Shown here piece after piece: positions 1 to 9,439 of a stretch of DNA of 64,000 bases. This stretch comes from Agrocybe praecox (taxonomy: Eukaryota; Basidiomycota; Agaricomycetes; Agaricales; Agrocybaceae). The number at the start of each line of letters is the position of its first letter. Position 1 is the first letter of the stretch. A program made the translations under genes and the position numbers. The DNA lies in NCBI GenBank assembly GCA_964017145.1, contig OZ024845.1, positions 3,720,001 to 3,784,000 on the forward strand, read 5' to 3'. The notes beneath the pieces were generated by a model. It had not been told where the DNA came from. It was given only the letters and a program-made list of their open reading frames with translations, and did not search any database.

Positions 1-462
1 AGCAGTTTTGTTTCCCAAGTCACAAACAGCAAAGGTAGCCTTTTCTGTATGGTTCTTGTATATCATAATCAAGTCAACTTCCTCATGAATGGAGCCACTC
101 TTGTTGAGAGTACCATCTACATTGTAGACAGGAATGGCTCTAGGGAGTTTTCTGGTGTTGAGATTATGATATTTTACAAAACCAGTGTCCAGAAACAGAC
201 CAGTAGCTCCAGAGTCAAGCAAAGCATCTACAGAAAGCCTTTTCCCTGTATCCATTGTCTTTAGAATGACTGACAAATGAGTAGAGGTTTTAGGCTTGTG
301 ACCCAGGATGTAGATTTTTTCAGGAGTGGAAGAAGAATAATCAGAGGACATGGTTTCTGTATCAGAATCTGAAGAGGAAGGATTGAGTTTATTGCTTTCA
401 TCTTCTAATACATTAAATTTATTCCATTGGGACATGTCTTTCACCAATGGTGCCTCTAAAAA
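1..462 (-). CDS. pol: Gypsy aspartic protease region (partial, start of pol)
   Basis: Read leftwards on the minus strand, this frame carries the retropepsin active-site motif LLDSGATGLFLD followed by VKYHNLNTRKLPRAIPVYN, typical of Ty3/Gypsy protease. It is in the -1 frame relative to gag, and the two frames meet at a T-run (AATTTTTAG on the minus strand) that contains the gag stop codon. This could be a programmed -1 frameshift site or a decay indel; one copy cannot decide. The reading is open to the window edge, so reverse transcriptase probably follows outside. Confidence 0.75.
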
Positions 463-1104
463 TTCTTCTGTGGAGTTTCCTTGTTGGATTCTTCTTCCTT
501 GATCAGTTTTCCATAAAAGTCTTTCAGCTCCTCATGGTTCATGGCATTGATGTTGACTGAAGACCTGCAATCAGCTGCCTTATGACCTTGCTTTCTGCAT
601 TTGAAGCAGATGAGGGGCCTGACTGACTTCCATCCTGAATCAACTTCCATAGGAACTACATCTGGTTGCCTTGCTTGAGCAACTTGATTTCTCTGATTGC
701 CAACAAAGGGAGTTGAACTGGGGGCAGCAGGCTTGGACTGAGGCTTGTTGGATGAAGGAGCCTTAGAAAATGGAGAAGAGGAAGAGGAAGAGGAAGTAGA
801 TTTGTTGAATGCTTCCATCTGTCTCCATTGCCTGTCCAGCTTGGTAGCCCAAGAAATCCAGCCATTCAGAGTTTTGGGCATCTCAGGTACACTATAAACT
901 TTTTCCCTGAGAGATCTGTTGATCCCAGTCTGAAATTTCTCAACCAATGCAGCATCATTGTACCCAGTGTCTGAAACCAATTCCCTGAAGTTAGCCACAT
1001 ACTCATCAGCAGTTTGACTTCCCTGCTTGAGCAAGTTCATTTTGTGTCTGGCTGTGCTGGCAGGGTCTGGATCTCCAAAGACTTCCCTGAACTCATAGAC
1101 AAAA
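456..1104 (-). pseudogene. gag: gag C-terminal half, interrupted by transposon insertion
   Basis: The reading starts at the insertion junction with FVYEFREVFGDPDPASTARH, a capsid motif typical of mushroom Gypsy gag proteins. It continues through QGSQTADEYV and YNDAALVEKFQTGI and ends in a CCHC zinc knuckle, CFKCRKQGHKAADC, used by nucleocapsid to bind RNA. A Ser/Pro-rich linker precedes the knuckle. The first methionine inside the fragment (near 1040) is an internal capsid residue, not a start; the true start is at 24676. The stop is at 456-458. The gene is inactive because a 23 kb element splits it. Confidence 0.85.
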
Positions 1105-1132
1105 CATCAGGAAAATGACTTTTGCTCCAAAA
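1105..1132 (+). repeat. Left terminal inverted repeat of the giant element
   Basis: Begins CATCAGGAAAATGACTTTTG. The first 11 bases match the inverted right end (24221-24231) exactly, and about two thirds of the next 17 also match. It abuts gag sequence ending at 1104. Confidence 0.8.
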
Positions 1133-1328
1133 AAGCTTTGGACAAATGCAATTCTGCTAAAGGCAATATGCGACTCTGAGGAGCTCTGTAAGACTCTGCA
1201 CAGCTTTGGCCTTGAGCGTTATATATAAAAAGCTTTGCAGATCTCTGGTACACTGTTAATGCTATCAGAGTTATCATCATAATTATAAAGTTAAAAAATC
1301 GAATATATTCATTTTGCAGACTATATAA

Positions 1329-4300
1329 TTAATAAATAGTCTGATACGAATATTTACTTAGCCAATTATTGACTAAAAAAGATGATGCTTCGTCAAGCAC
1401 AGTGAAAGGACTCCAGCTTTCTGGGATATTTTCTTTGAGAGAAGGAAAAATAGGGAAAAGCATACAGCTTTGGCGAATATCTTTCACCTTGACTATAGCA
1501 CCTTGTGTTCGATTTTGAGTGTTTGTTGTTTTCCGAATATTATACATCATCCCATGCTTAGCTTCTGCAGAACTGGCAAATTGAGTATACCATTCGACAT
1601 AAGCCAAGGGTTCATTCTTATCAGGCCAGTTTTCTGGTCGGGATCGTGGTCCATGAATTGTGTCGAGTGTATCTGGAAGTGTAAATATAACTCTGACTCT
1701 TCCTGTTCTTGTGCCTAAGTTTTAATCAGCTAATCTATTTATGGGAAATTAGCTAGTATTACTTACCTTTTACTCCTGTTGACTCTGCCATATCATCGAA
1801 ATTAATAATGGCAGTGTCAAACCACCCATTAGGAAGCTTGCTGGATTTTGCAATAGCTTTAACCACATCTTTTTCTTCTTTGTCATCATGAAGAGAATCT
1901 GGGTGAAAGCGAACCATATTGTAGACGTCAACTTTACCAAAAGGCAGATCTATTTCTTGTAGAGATCTGGTGTGGATAGGCTGGTCTAATAACCCACTGA
2001 TAAATGACTTTAAATGTCGAATAAAATCAGGTGCATTATGTGCTTCTTGGATTAAGGAAAGCGAACGGTTTGGAAAATTCGGGAATTTTGGAATTGAAAC
2101 ATTCCGGCCTTTTGTCATTGCAGATTTATTGTCTATTTGGCCAGAGTCAGAGGCGGTATCCATAAGGCTTGTAGGGCTTGAAGATCGGCTATTGGAAGAA
2201 AGAGTCTGCTGGTGTCTGTGAAAGCTAGTGATTTTCTCCTGTCTTGATAACCATTTGATCATTTGTGGAAATTCATTGCGCTGATTTGATGCTCGCCAAC
2301 CATGCTTTGCAAAGTCAATGTGGAGTCTTTCAAACATTTCTGTGTTGTAGTTGTCTGTTGTTCCAAAGTGCTTGATGGATTCCACGTAGTGAATTAGCGA
2401 ATGGAATTTTGGTATGTTGAAGTCTGAGCGAACCCCTGTATCCAGGAAATATTGCCGATTTTGGTGAAATCGCTTCAAAGCATCTTCTAAGTACCCTAAA
2501 GAAACTGTATCGTGTGAGGGATATTGGGCAATATAAATAAAATCTAGAAGCGCTGTAACAGCTTTAATGCCCTGGACTGGAATGCTCCCAACCAAACACC
2601 CAAGGAGAATCTTGGCCATGTTTTTCCGTTCAGGCCCAGATATTTGAGAGAGTGCAGATATTCCATTTTTGAACCGCCGTAAACCATATGCCGGAGGAAG
2701 AGAACGTATACGCTGGTCAAGCTGGGCTGGTGTTAAAATTGTTTGGCACCATGAAATAAGATGCTTGAAAACGCCTTGATAGAGTTGATGAAGTACATCC
2801 GGAGTCATTGATCTGTGTATATCAACCAGCGGAAAGTCCTGCCAAAAAGGGCTGTAAACGCTTCCTGCAACATCATAGCCCATACAATATTCATGGAACT
2901 TGCGAGGATTTCCACCTGACTCCGTCTTGCCTTCTTCAATTATTGATTTTGTCCACGCTTGTGTTCTGAGCTCCTTTGGAGCTTTATCTTGCAGCTCTGT
3001 CGCTTTTGCTCTGCATTTAAAGCACGTCCCTGACTTGCTGCACGTAACCAAGCATTGCTCTGGGTAGTCCGCAACATATGATGTGAGAATTGGAAAAACA
3101 TTCCTCACAGCTCCGTCGGAGCCAATCATTTCTACCCCAATTTTTCCCGCATTAATAAGAGGCTGAAGGACCATCTTCATGGATTCATGGAAAATGCGAT
3201 GGACTCTGGATCTGTGGTCCTGTTCTGATATTCGAGACCTGTCAATCTTCTCGACCGACAAATAGGCCAGAAGAATGCACGGATGTTTGCTAGGCTTACG
3301 ACGAGTGGCTTTTGGAATGTTGCCAATTGTAAGATAAACAGGATAAGCGGATTTGTTGCCAGAGAATTGTGTTAGTTGAGTTTTGTCCGTTGCAATAATA
3401 ACAGGAGCAATTGTCCCTCCTTTTTCAACTCTTGCCTGGAAAACGTTAGAAACTCAATTACTTCTGTGAGAAAATAAACGTACTTGCAGCGCATGCCACC
3501 ACTTTCCAGTCCACATCTCAGAATAAACCCGCGTTCCTTTGGTTGAGTCGGTGTATACCTTCTGAGGAGCATATACCATTTCAGGAGAGAGATCAGGGTC
3601 TTTCCACAGACTCTTGATTGCCTCAACAGGATCTCGAAATCGTATCGTAAATGTTTCGTTACTGTTATCACCAAAGCGAAGAGTCTGCTCTTCCCATTCA
3701 CCACCTCTGGTTGGCATAGAGTCCAGTTTTTGGTGGAGAGCTCTTATATTTCTATAAGAAAGACCTAGCTTCTCAACAACCTACGTAAAAGGTGGATTAA
3801 TATGTACCAATGAGCAGAGCAAAATTCACTCACCTCTGGAATTTCCAGTAGCCGATCAAAAGCCTTATGGCCTGGCCCGTCCTTTATAGCCCAGTGAGCA
3901 ATGTCCCAGTCAAGCTTGGATAAGAACGGATAAAATTGACTATGCCGCTCTTCCAATCCTTCATCTTCGGGTGCGATATAACATGGTGGTTGCTCTTGTC
4001 TGATGATTTTTCCGTCGCTTTTATTTGTAACTGTGATTTGTTGAAGTTCTTCATTGTCTTCAGGGGAATTTGATCCACTCCTTGACGCAGCGTCTTGTAA
4101 GCGGTTTTGAGCTGTTTGTGGTCCAGGCCCTGCATTGTCTGAGGAAGGAGGAAGGAAACGGAACATGTCGTGCCTGGGATAGAGATCTGATAGATCAAAC
4201 AAATCTTCATCTTCGTTGTTAGGATTGTACTCTGGCCACTCAGTGTTTTCATTATCTTGAAAGTTTGTTTCCGTTGCGATAGACATGACCTCTGGAAATC

Positions 4301-4436
4301 CTTGGTATGTTCCTAGATCTTTCAGTTTGCCTTTCATATACCATGCACACGAACGCGCAGTTGACAAATGTGACTGCATTGAGCCTATGGTCCTGAAGAA
4401 TTTGTGGCATGTTCCTGCTTCGCAAGGAATACTCAT
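1329..4436 (-). CDS. Plavaka-class DDE transposase, apparently intact
   Basis: Four exons join in frame: 4436-3834, 3780-3484, 3435-1767 and 1714-1329, about 984 residues, all with GT-AG introns of about 48-53 nt. The N-terminus has a Cys/His pattern (CEAGTC..H..C) like the zinc finger that opens Plavaka proteins. The core shows IIATDKTQLTQFSGNKSAYP then VYLTIGNIPKATRRKPS, the Plavaka signature with the likely first catalytic Asp. CSKSGTCFKCRA, DVLHQLYQGVFKH and TDNYNTEMFERLHIDFAKHG supply the putative metal-binding and later acidic positions. The C-terminus has the usual VRVIFTLP and PLAYVEWYTQF blocks. No stop or frameshift was found, so it could be active. It should act on the CATCAGG ends. 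Confidence 0.88.
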
Positions 4437-4572
4437 GGTGGTGGGAAAGCAAAGAGAAAATCACACAATCAGATTCGAATAGGGAGGAACATATGACGTT
4501 GAATAGCTCTATAGATAGATTATGCTCTGTAAGAAGTAGCGTATTATTAGAGAAGCATAGAACTCACAATAT

Positions 4573-5458
4573 CTACAGCATACTAAAGAGAACCTTATAC
4601 GCGCTAGCCTGCAGCTTTTGCCTTTTGTCTATTCCATCAATCTCCGACTTCATCTGTTGCTCCAAGATTTCGAGAAGATTTTCAATTTTTTGTTTTTTGT
4701 TCATTCGAGCTTTACGTGCTTGTTTTTTTTTGAGAATCTTTATGAATTTTGTATATCCTTTGAGAGTCGAAGCTGGTTTGAGAGAGCAAATCTTCCTTGA
4801 GGGTGGTGAAATTTGAACTGTCGAAGTTGAAAGTTGGGTCCTTGTTTCAGAATGCCAAGTGTTGTCGGAAGTGCCTTGCCTGGTCACTTCAGAATGTGTA
4901 TGGTGGAGAACAGGTGGCAGAGAAGGTGGGTTTGATAAGACCTTTGGAAATGCTTGCACAAAGGGAGATCCAAGCAAGGAACTTCCTCTTTGTGGAATAG
5001 CGTCGAAGTTGTGGTCCATTGGACAACCGCCATGGTCGCATTGTCCATGCATAGGCTTTGGAATATCAAGAGGTGGTTCACCTTTTTTCTGTGGCATATT
5101 TGGGCTTAAATTTTCATTTAGAATAAATAAAGAGAGAAGTTCTTACAAAAATGTATCCAGACCATCCTTCTATAGATGGAGGAGGTATACGGTTGTATCG
5201 AAGCTCGTACTTTTCAGAGAAATCACAAAACCATCCAGTTTGGGGTGGAGAGTCGTCAATAATGCTAGATGCATCTGCTTTATTGGAGGAGGGATACCCA
5301 GGGGAGGAGCTCTCATGTTGGGACATAGAGGTTCTTTGAGGCGTGTTGAAAGGTTGTTGAACCAAAACAGGACGCTGTGGCGATGACAGAACAATTTGGG
5401 CAAATTGTTTTTGCCTTTCTGGCTCTGAATCTGGAACCACCTCAGAGTAGAAGGACAT
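4573..5458 (-). CDS. Transposon-encoded hypothetical protein with basic coiled coil
   Basis: Two exons (5458-5147 and 5088-4573) join in frame to about 275 residues; the ATG at 5458 is the first in-frame methionine. The N-half is Ser/Pro/Gln-rich. The middle carries QCDHGGCPMDH, a Cys/His cluster that might bind metal. The C-terminus is strongly basic and probably helical (KKKQARKARMNKKQKIENLL, then EQQMKSEIDG). I do not recognise a family. It lies just upstream of the transposase start on the same strand, so an accessory DNA- or nucleic-acid-binding role is possible but unproven. Confidence 0.6.
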
Positions 5459-5670
5459 GATATAGAAAGCTGTAGCAAGAGTGTTAAGATGATCGTTGAC
5501 AAGCGTTTTTGTCAAATTCAACAAGACCTCTTTTTTGTCACATGATTAAGAACTTCAAGTGTATCGTAGAACAAAAAACAGTGGTTTTATTTTTAATATA
5601 GAAATAATAGAGAGAAAATATGATTTGCACAATTCAAAAAGAGGTGAGGAAGAAATGAGTTTAAAAAATA

Positions 5671-6297
5671 TTAAATCCTAGCATCAACAGTCTTGTCCTC
5701 AGGAAGAAAGTAACGAGAAGAAATTTCCGCATCCTCCATCAATGTCTCTACCTCACGATTCTTTGAGCTGTCCATACTTCCTGGTCGACTCTGCCTTTTG
5801 AGCCTGAGTATACTCTTGTGGATTGGTTTTGGTCGTAAGTTTCTTGGCCTTTCTAAACCAAGATATGGTGGTTGAATATAATTGACGCTTTTGGTTGTAG
5901 ACGTTGTCTTGTAAACATGTAAAGGAATATCTTGATGAATGTTATTATTAAAGACTTCAATTTTCCTTTGTTTGATTGGGCAAATAATAACTACAGAACC
6001 CATTTATTCAGAATATCACACAGCAAAAAATATGTTTAACTTACAGCGAACCCAGAAAAACCTCAATTTTCGGATCAACGTTTGAATCAAATTCTCTTGT
6101 GTGTTGGGCTCATTGGCTTGTGCGTTGGACCCGCTGGCTTGTGCATTGGACCCGCTGGCTTGTGTGTTGGACCCGCTGGCTTGTGCATTGAACGCGCTGG
6201 CTTGTGCGTTATTGTAATAATGCTTTTCTTCTATTGAGCTCATCAATGAGCAGAGATAGTCGTAAGAAGGGTTATTTGAGTGCTGGGAGGGTCTCAT
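5671..6297 (-). CDS. Transposon-encoded hypothetical protein with NAQASGS repeats
   Basis: Two exons (6297-6045 and 5990-5671) join in frame to about 190 residues. The first exon encodes several imperfect tandem copies of an 8-residue unit (NAQASGS with T/A changes) beginning at about residue 28, matched by tandem 24-bp DNA repeats at about 6100-6210. The second exon encodes a basic stretch (ERPRNLRPKPIHKSILRLKR) and an acidic end. No family is recognised. It sits between two other minus-strand genes of the transposon. The intron acceptor at 5991-5992 is inferred from frame and sequence. Confidence 0.5.
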
Positions 6298-6729
6298 AAT
6301 AATTGTGTTTTTGTTGGGTGGTGGTTTGAAGTAGGTTGTGGAATAAAACCAATATTTTTTCTGGGAAAAAGAACGTTTCTTCTCGGCAAAGAATGTGGCA
6401 CTGACACTCTCGTAAAGACTAAATTCTAGCCAATAATCTTGCCATTTTCAGCAGTAAATTCATTCTATGTGCAACGAGGCATATAAGTCAATATGTGGAA
6501 TAGAATTGATGTCTTGTGACACACCAAAGCGTATCCAAATACGAAACTTCTTCAAAAGCTGTGTTAGATCTTTTGATTTCACACGACCCACTTCAGGACT
6601 CACCATCCGTTTTTCATCACACTTTCAATCTGAACAAGAGAAAATTTTCATATATGATGGAAAATAGTAAGCAGGATTAAGTCTATTGAGAGGCTTTATA
6701 CTGAGCAGGACTGATTGAAATTGATATCA

Positions 6730-7071
6730 GATAGCCGACAAGGAGGACACCCTCCTACTTATGCTGATCCGATACATGATTGCGACAGACGTTGTTACAT
6801 TGTTATTGTTGGCAGGTGCACTGGGGTTTTTCTGAACTGGTATGAAAAGTATCAACATCATATTTGTTATCTTATAATGTACGACAGGATATCAACCGCA
6901 CCATTGATTTCTGGATCTATCAAAGATCAAGCAATCTGGCAAGGTGTCAGGACGGTATCTGAGGCTTATCGCCTGTATAGAGAGGCTAAGGAGGAAGGAA
7001 GTGTTAGAGTCCTTCGAGATTCTCCACAAGATGATATAACTTACGGAGATAGGAGTATTGCAGAGATGTAA
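6730..7071 (+). CDS. Viroplasmin / RNase H1 N-terminal-like reading frame, 5' end unclear
   Basis: Two exon-like segments (about 6730-6839 and 6888-7071, joined over a 48-nt GT-AG intron) read CYIVIVGRCTGVFLNW, then ISTAPLISGS, then WQGVRTVSEAYRLYREAKEE. The pattern V-GR-GVF-W followed by a later hydrophobic helix resembles the small RNase H1 N-terminal hybrid-binding domain (viroplasmin fold) common in agaricomycete proteins. There is no in-frame ATG in the first segment, so an upstream exon is missing from this call or the gene is broken. It is the only plus-strand frame in the left half of the transposon. Confidence 0.4.
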   Translation, partial: DSRQGGHPPTYADPIHDCDRRCYIVIVGRCTGVFLNWYEKYQHHICYLIMYDRISTAPLISGSIKDQAIWQGVRTVSEAYRLYREAKEEGSVRVLRDSPQDDITYGDRSIAEM

Positions 7072-7361
7072 AAACTGGAACATATTTTGCAAAATTTGAT
7101 TAAATGATCTTGGGACGATATCAACTTGTGCTTTGATTGATGCCTTGATGATAATCTTAATTGGAATCAGCACCTTGGGCATAATTATTTGTCATGAAAA
7201 CAGAAAAATGTATTTTGAAAAAATATAGGCGCAAAAACATAGAATTGTATTGAATTGTTTTCAGAATTCGGAAGCGTTTCATCACAAAAATTTTCTAAAT
7301 TCAAGCTAGCACGTCAGATGTCAAAATATTTAGGAGATTTTGAAGAAAAATTTACTTACAA

Positions 7362-8460
7362 TTAAAAAGGGTAATCAGGCTGAAGGTCATCGGAAAGAAA
7401 AGGGTCACGATGGTCAGGATGAACTTGAACATACTTGCCTGGGAACCATGAGGTTCCTGGAAAGTTCCTGGCTACATCATCATACCCAATTGGCCGTATT
7501 TCTTTATAGCACCATACCATCTTCCCTGCTATGTTGATTTGTTTGAATAAGTAGGCGTTGTATTCCCGGTAGAAGTCATGAAACATAACATTGTCGTCGT
7601 TGATGTCTAAGTGTTCATCTTCACCAAAAGTGATGTAGACTTGTTGTATATTTGCCAAGTTGCTTGTCCAATCGGTAACTTTGTTGACAATATCTTCATC
7701 ATCCTTATCATCATGCCAGTCGTCATTATAGAGAGAGAGGGGGGTTGCGACTGCCAAGGTGTGTATGTTGGGACAGCGCTCAATGAGAAGACAAAAGGCA
7801 GGTGTATGCCATGGAGCAGGAGGCCCAGTGGTGGCATTCTATTAAATAGAGAACATAAGTAAAATAAAGGAAGAATAATAAAAAGCTTGTACTCACGTCT
7901 TCAATCCTCGCCTCATATTCAATTCTCAACAACTCCAACCGACCAAAGATAAAATCCCAAGAAGTGCCCGAAAGTTGGAGATGGAATATAGGCCAATTGG
8001 CTCTAATACAGAGCTGGGTAATGCGAGAGAAGGATAACACCCCAGCAAGGTATTTGTTGAGGCTTGGTTTATGGGAGACAACGAATTCGAAGTAGTATAG
8101 GAGACAGAATCGGATGGGGAGAGTTCGGACAGAAAATATAAGTGGCTGATTTTTATTTGTGAATATGCGAGATATATTTGACCCCCGGACGAGCTTGACA
8201 AATTTCTCAGGATAGCATGGCCTGTTGGAAAAGACGGAGTTCATCCAAAGCGAGAAGAAATCTTTGATGTCCGTGTCATCAAAGAGCTGTCCCTTGTTGG
8301 TATCCTCAATAAACTCCAAGAAACGAGGGGTAGTTGTGATAAATTCCTTGATGTTATCTGACAAGTTCCCGTTACAAGAACTAACGTGAGCAGAAATGAT
8401 TTCCCGTTGGATTTCTAGTGGCAGAGAAGGCTTCGGGTGCAGGATAGATTCAGTGCACAT
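7362..8460 (-). CDS. F-box-like hypothetical protein carried by the transposon
   Basis: Two exons (8460-7897 and 7838-7362) join in frame to about 346 residues. ATG at 8460 was chosen because the longer frame upstream starts at a non-ATG codon. Residues 8-20 read HPKPSLPLEIQRE, like the LP-E-I-x-x-I start of an F-box. The rest resembles the many agaric F-box-like proteins of unknown target (SLWMNSVFSNRPCYPEKFVK, then CLLIERCPNIHTLAV, then FHDFYREYNAYLF). It is the outermost of four minus-strand genes in the left half of the element. A ubiquitin-ligase adaptor role is only inferred from the weak F-box match. Confidence 0.55.
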
Positions 8461-8548
8461 ATTTATGAAGAAAGGTAGTTGAGATGAGAGAAGAGGCAGG
8501 AAGGTAGGCTTGTTGATGGTGGCGTTGATCAACGTTGAGGTCAAGTTG

Positions 8549-8567
8549 AGGTAAATTACCTCGAAAA
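8549..8567 (+). repeat. Left copy of imperfect 19-bp direct repeat
   Basis: AGGTAAATTACCTCGAAAA here and AGGTAAATTGTCTCGAAAA at 18305-18323 match at 17 of 19 positions. They sit where transposon gene content stops and resumes, which suggests a duplicated junction around the central host-like block. Confidence 0.45.
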
Positions 8568-8599
8568 CGACTTTCGAGTTCCCTGATTTCCCACGCCAC

Positions 8600-9420
8600 C
8601 TTCAGATCAGTCATTCGTGCTCGCACTCAACTTCAATTAACTACACTATCTATTGTACGTTCTATCGTTACTTTACGAGTTGAGAGGGATGCCAATACCC
8701 TCGTGTCAGCGTGTTTTGACAACACCGCATCAGGGTCCAACAGCCAGGATACTTTCTGCACGAAATTGTTGATTACACCACAACCACATGCCCCACCTAT
8801 CAACGATACCTCCCGCAGAGCCTTCATGAATCATCTTGCCAATAACGGATTCAACGTCAACATGGTATGTCGGTGCACCCATAACATTTGATAATGTATG
8901 CTTATCTCTTGTTTAGGGATGGTTCATCCAAATTGAACCCTATGGGGGCTCCAACTCAGCCATCCATATGCACCAACGCTGTTACTGCAGACGCTACTGC
9001 TTACGCCCACCGAAACTCCATGTTCACATTCCAGTTCTACTCTTACTTGTTTAACAGTAACCCTCCCTATCTATCCAATGGCTTGACATTTGTTGACGGG
9101 ATGGTAAACAGCTTAGTCAATAACGGACCGGCTAGACGGGATATGGGTGCATCATACCCCAACTATGTCGATGATCGTCTCCAAAACTGTATGTTTATTT
9201 TTTATTTTAGTAAATGTCTCATCATTGCTTACCCCTTTGACCTTTACAGATCAACAGACGTACTTCGGATCACATTACTCCCGACTTCATGATGTCAAGA
9301 ACATCTACGATCCTTGCGGAATTTTCACCTTCCCCAGGCCAACAGGCGTTCAAGGAGATGTCGTTCCAAACCCGCCTGCTACCCCAGATGTTGGCATCCA
9401 GACAGGAACTGCGCCAATGT
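8600..9420 (+). pseudogene. FAD-linked oxidase (BBE domain) C-terminal relic
   Basis: Three exon-like stretches on the plus strand read LITPQPHAPPINDTSRRAFM, GWFIQIEPYGGSNSAI, then ASTNAVTADATAYAHRNSMF and GASYPNYVDDRLQN, ending TYFGSHYSRLHDVKNIYDPC. The YFG-NY/HY-RL-VK-YDP ending is the berberine-bridge (BBE) C-terminus of PCMH-type FAD oxidoreductases. The FAD-binding N-terminal half is absent, because the fragment starts next to the transposon junction near 8568. Frames shift between stretches, so it is a truncated relic. Confidence 0.7.
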
Positions 9421-9439
9421 GAAAAGGAGAGGTCGAGGG

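Larger units (their letters stand above)
1..1104 (-). mobile_element. Gypsy retrotransposon, 3' portion (gag C-half and protease), cut by window edge
   Basis: This is the downstream piece of a minus-strand Ty3/Gypsy element whose upstream piece lies at 24232-25658. It contains the second half of gag with a zinc knuckle, then an aspartic protease region that runs off the window. Joining the two pieces across the 1105-24231 insertion, with two bases counted once, gives the continuous gag reading W-D-D-F-V-Y-E-F-R-E-V-F-G-D-P-D. That restoration is the main evidence that the pieces belong to one element. Reverse transcriptase and integrase would lie to the left of the window and are not seen. 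Confidence 0.85.
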
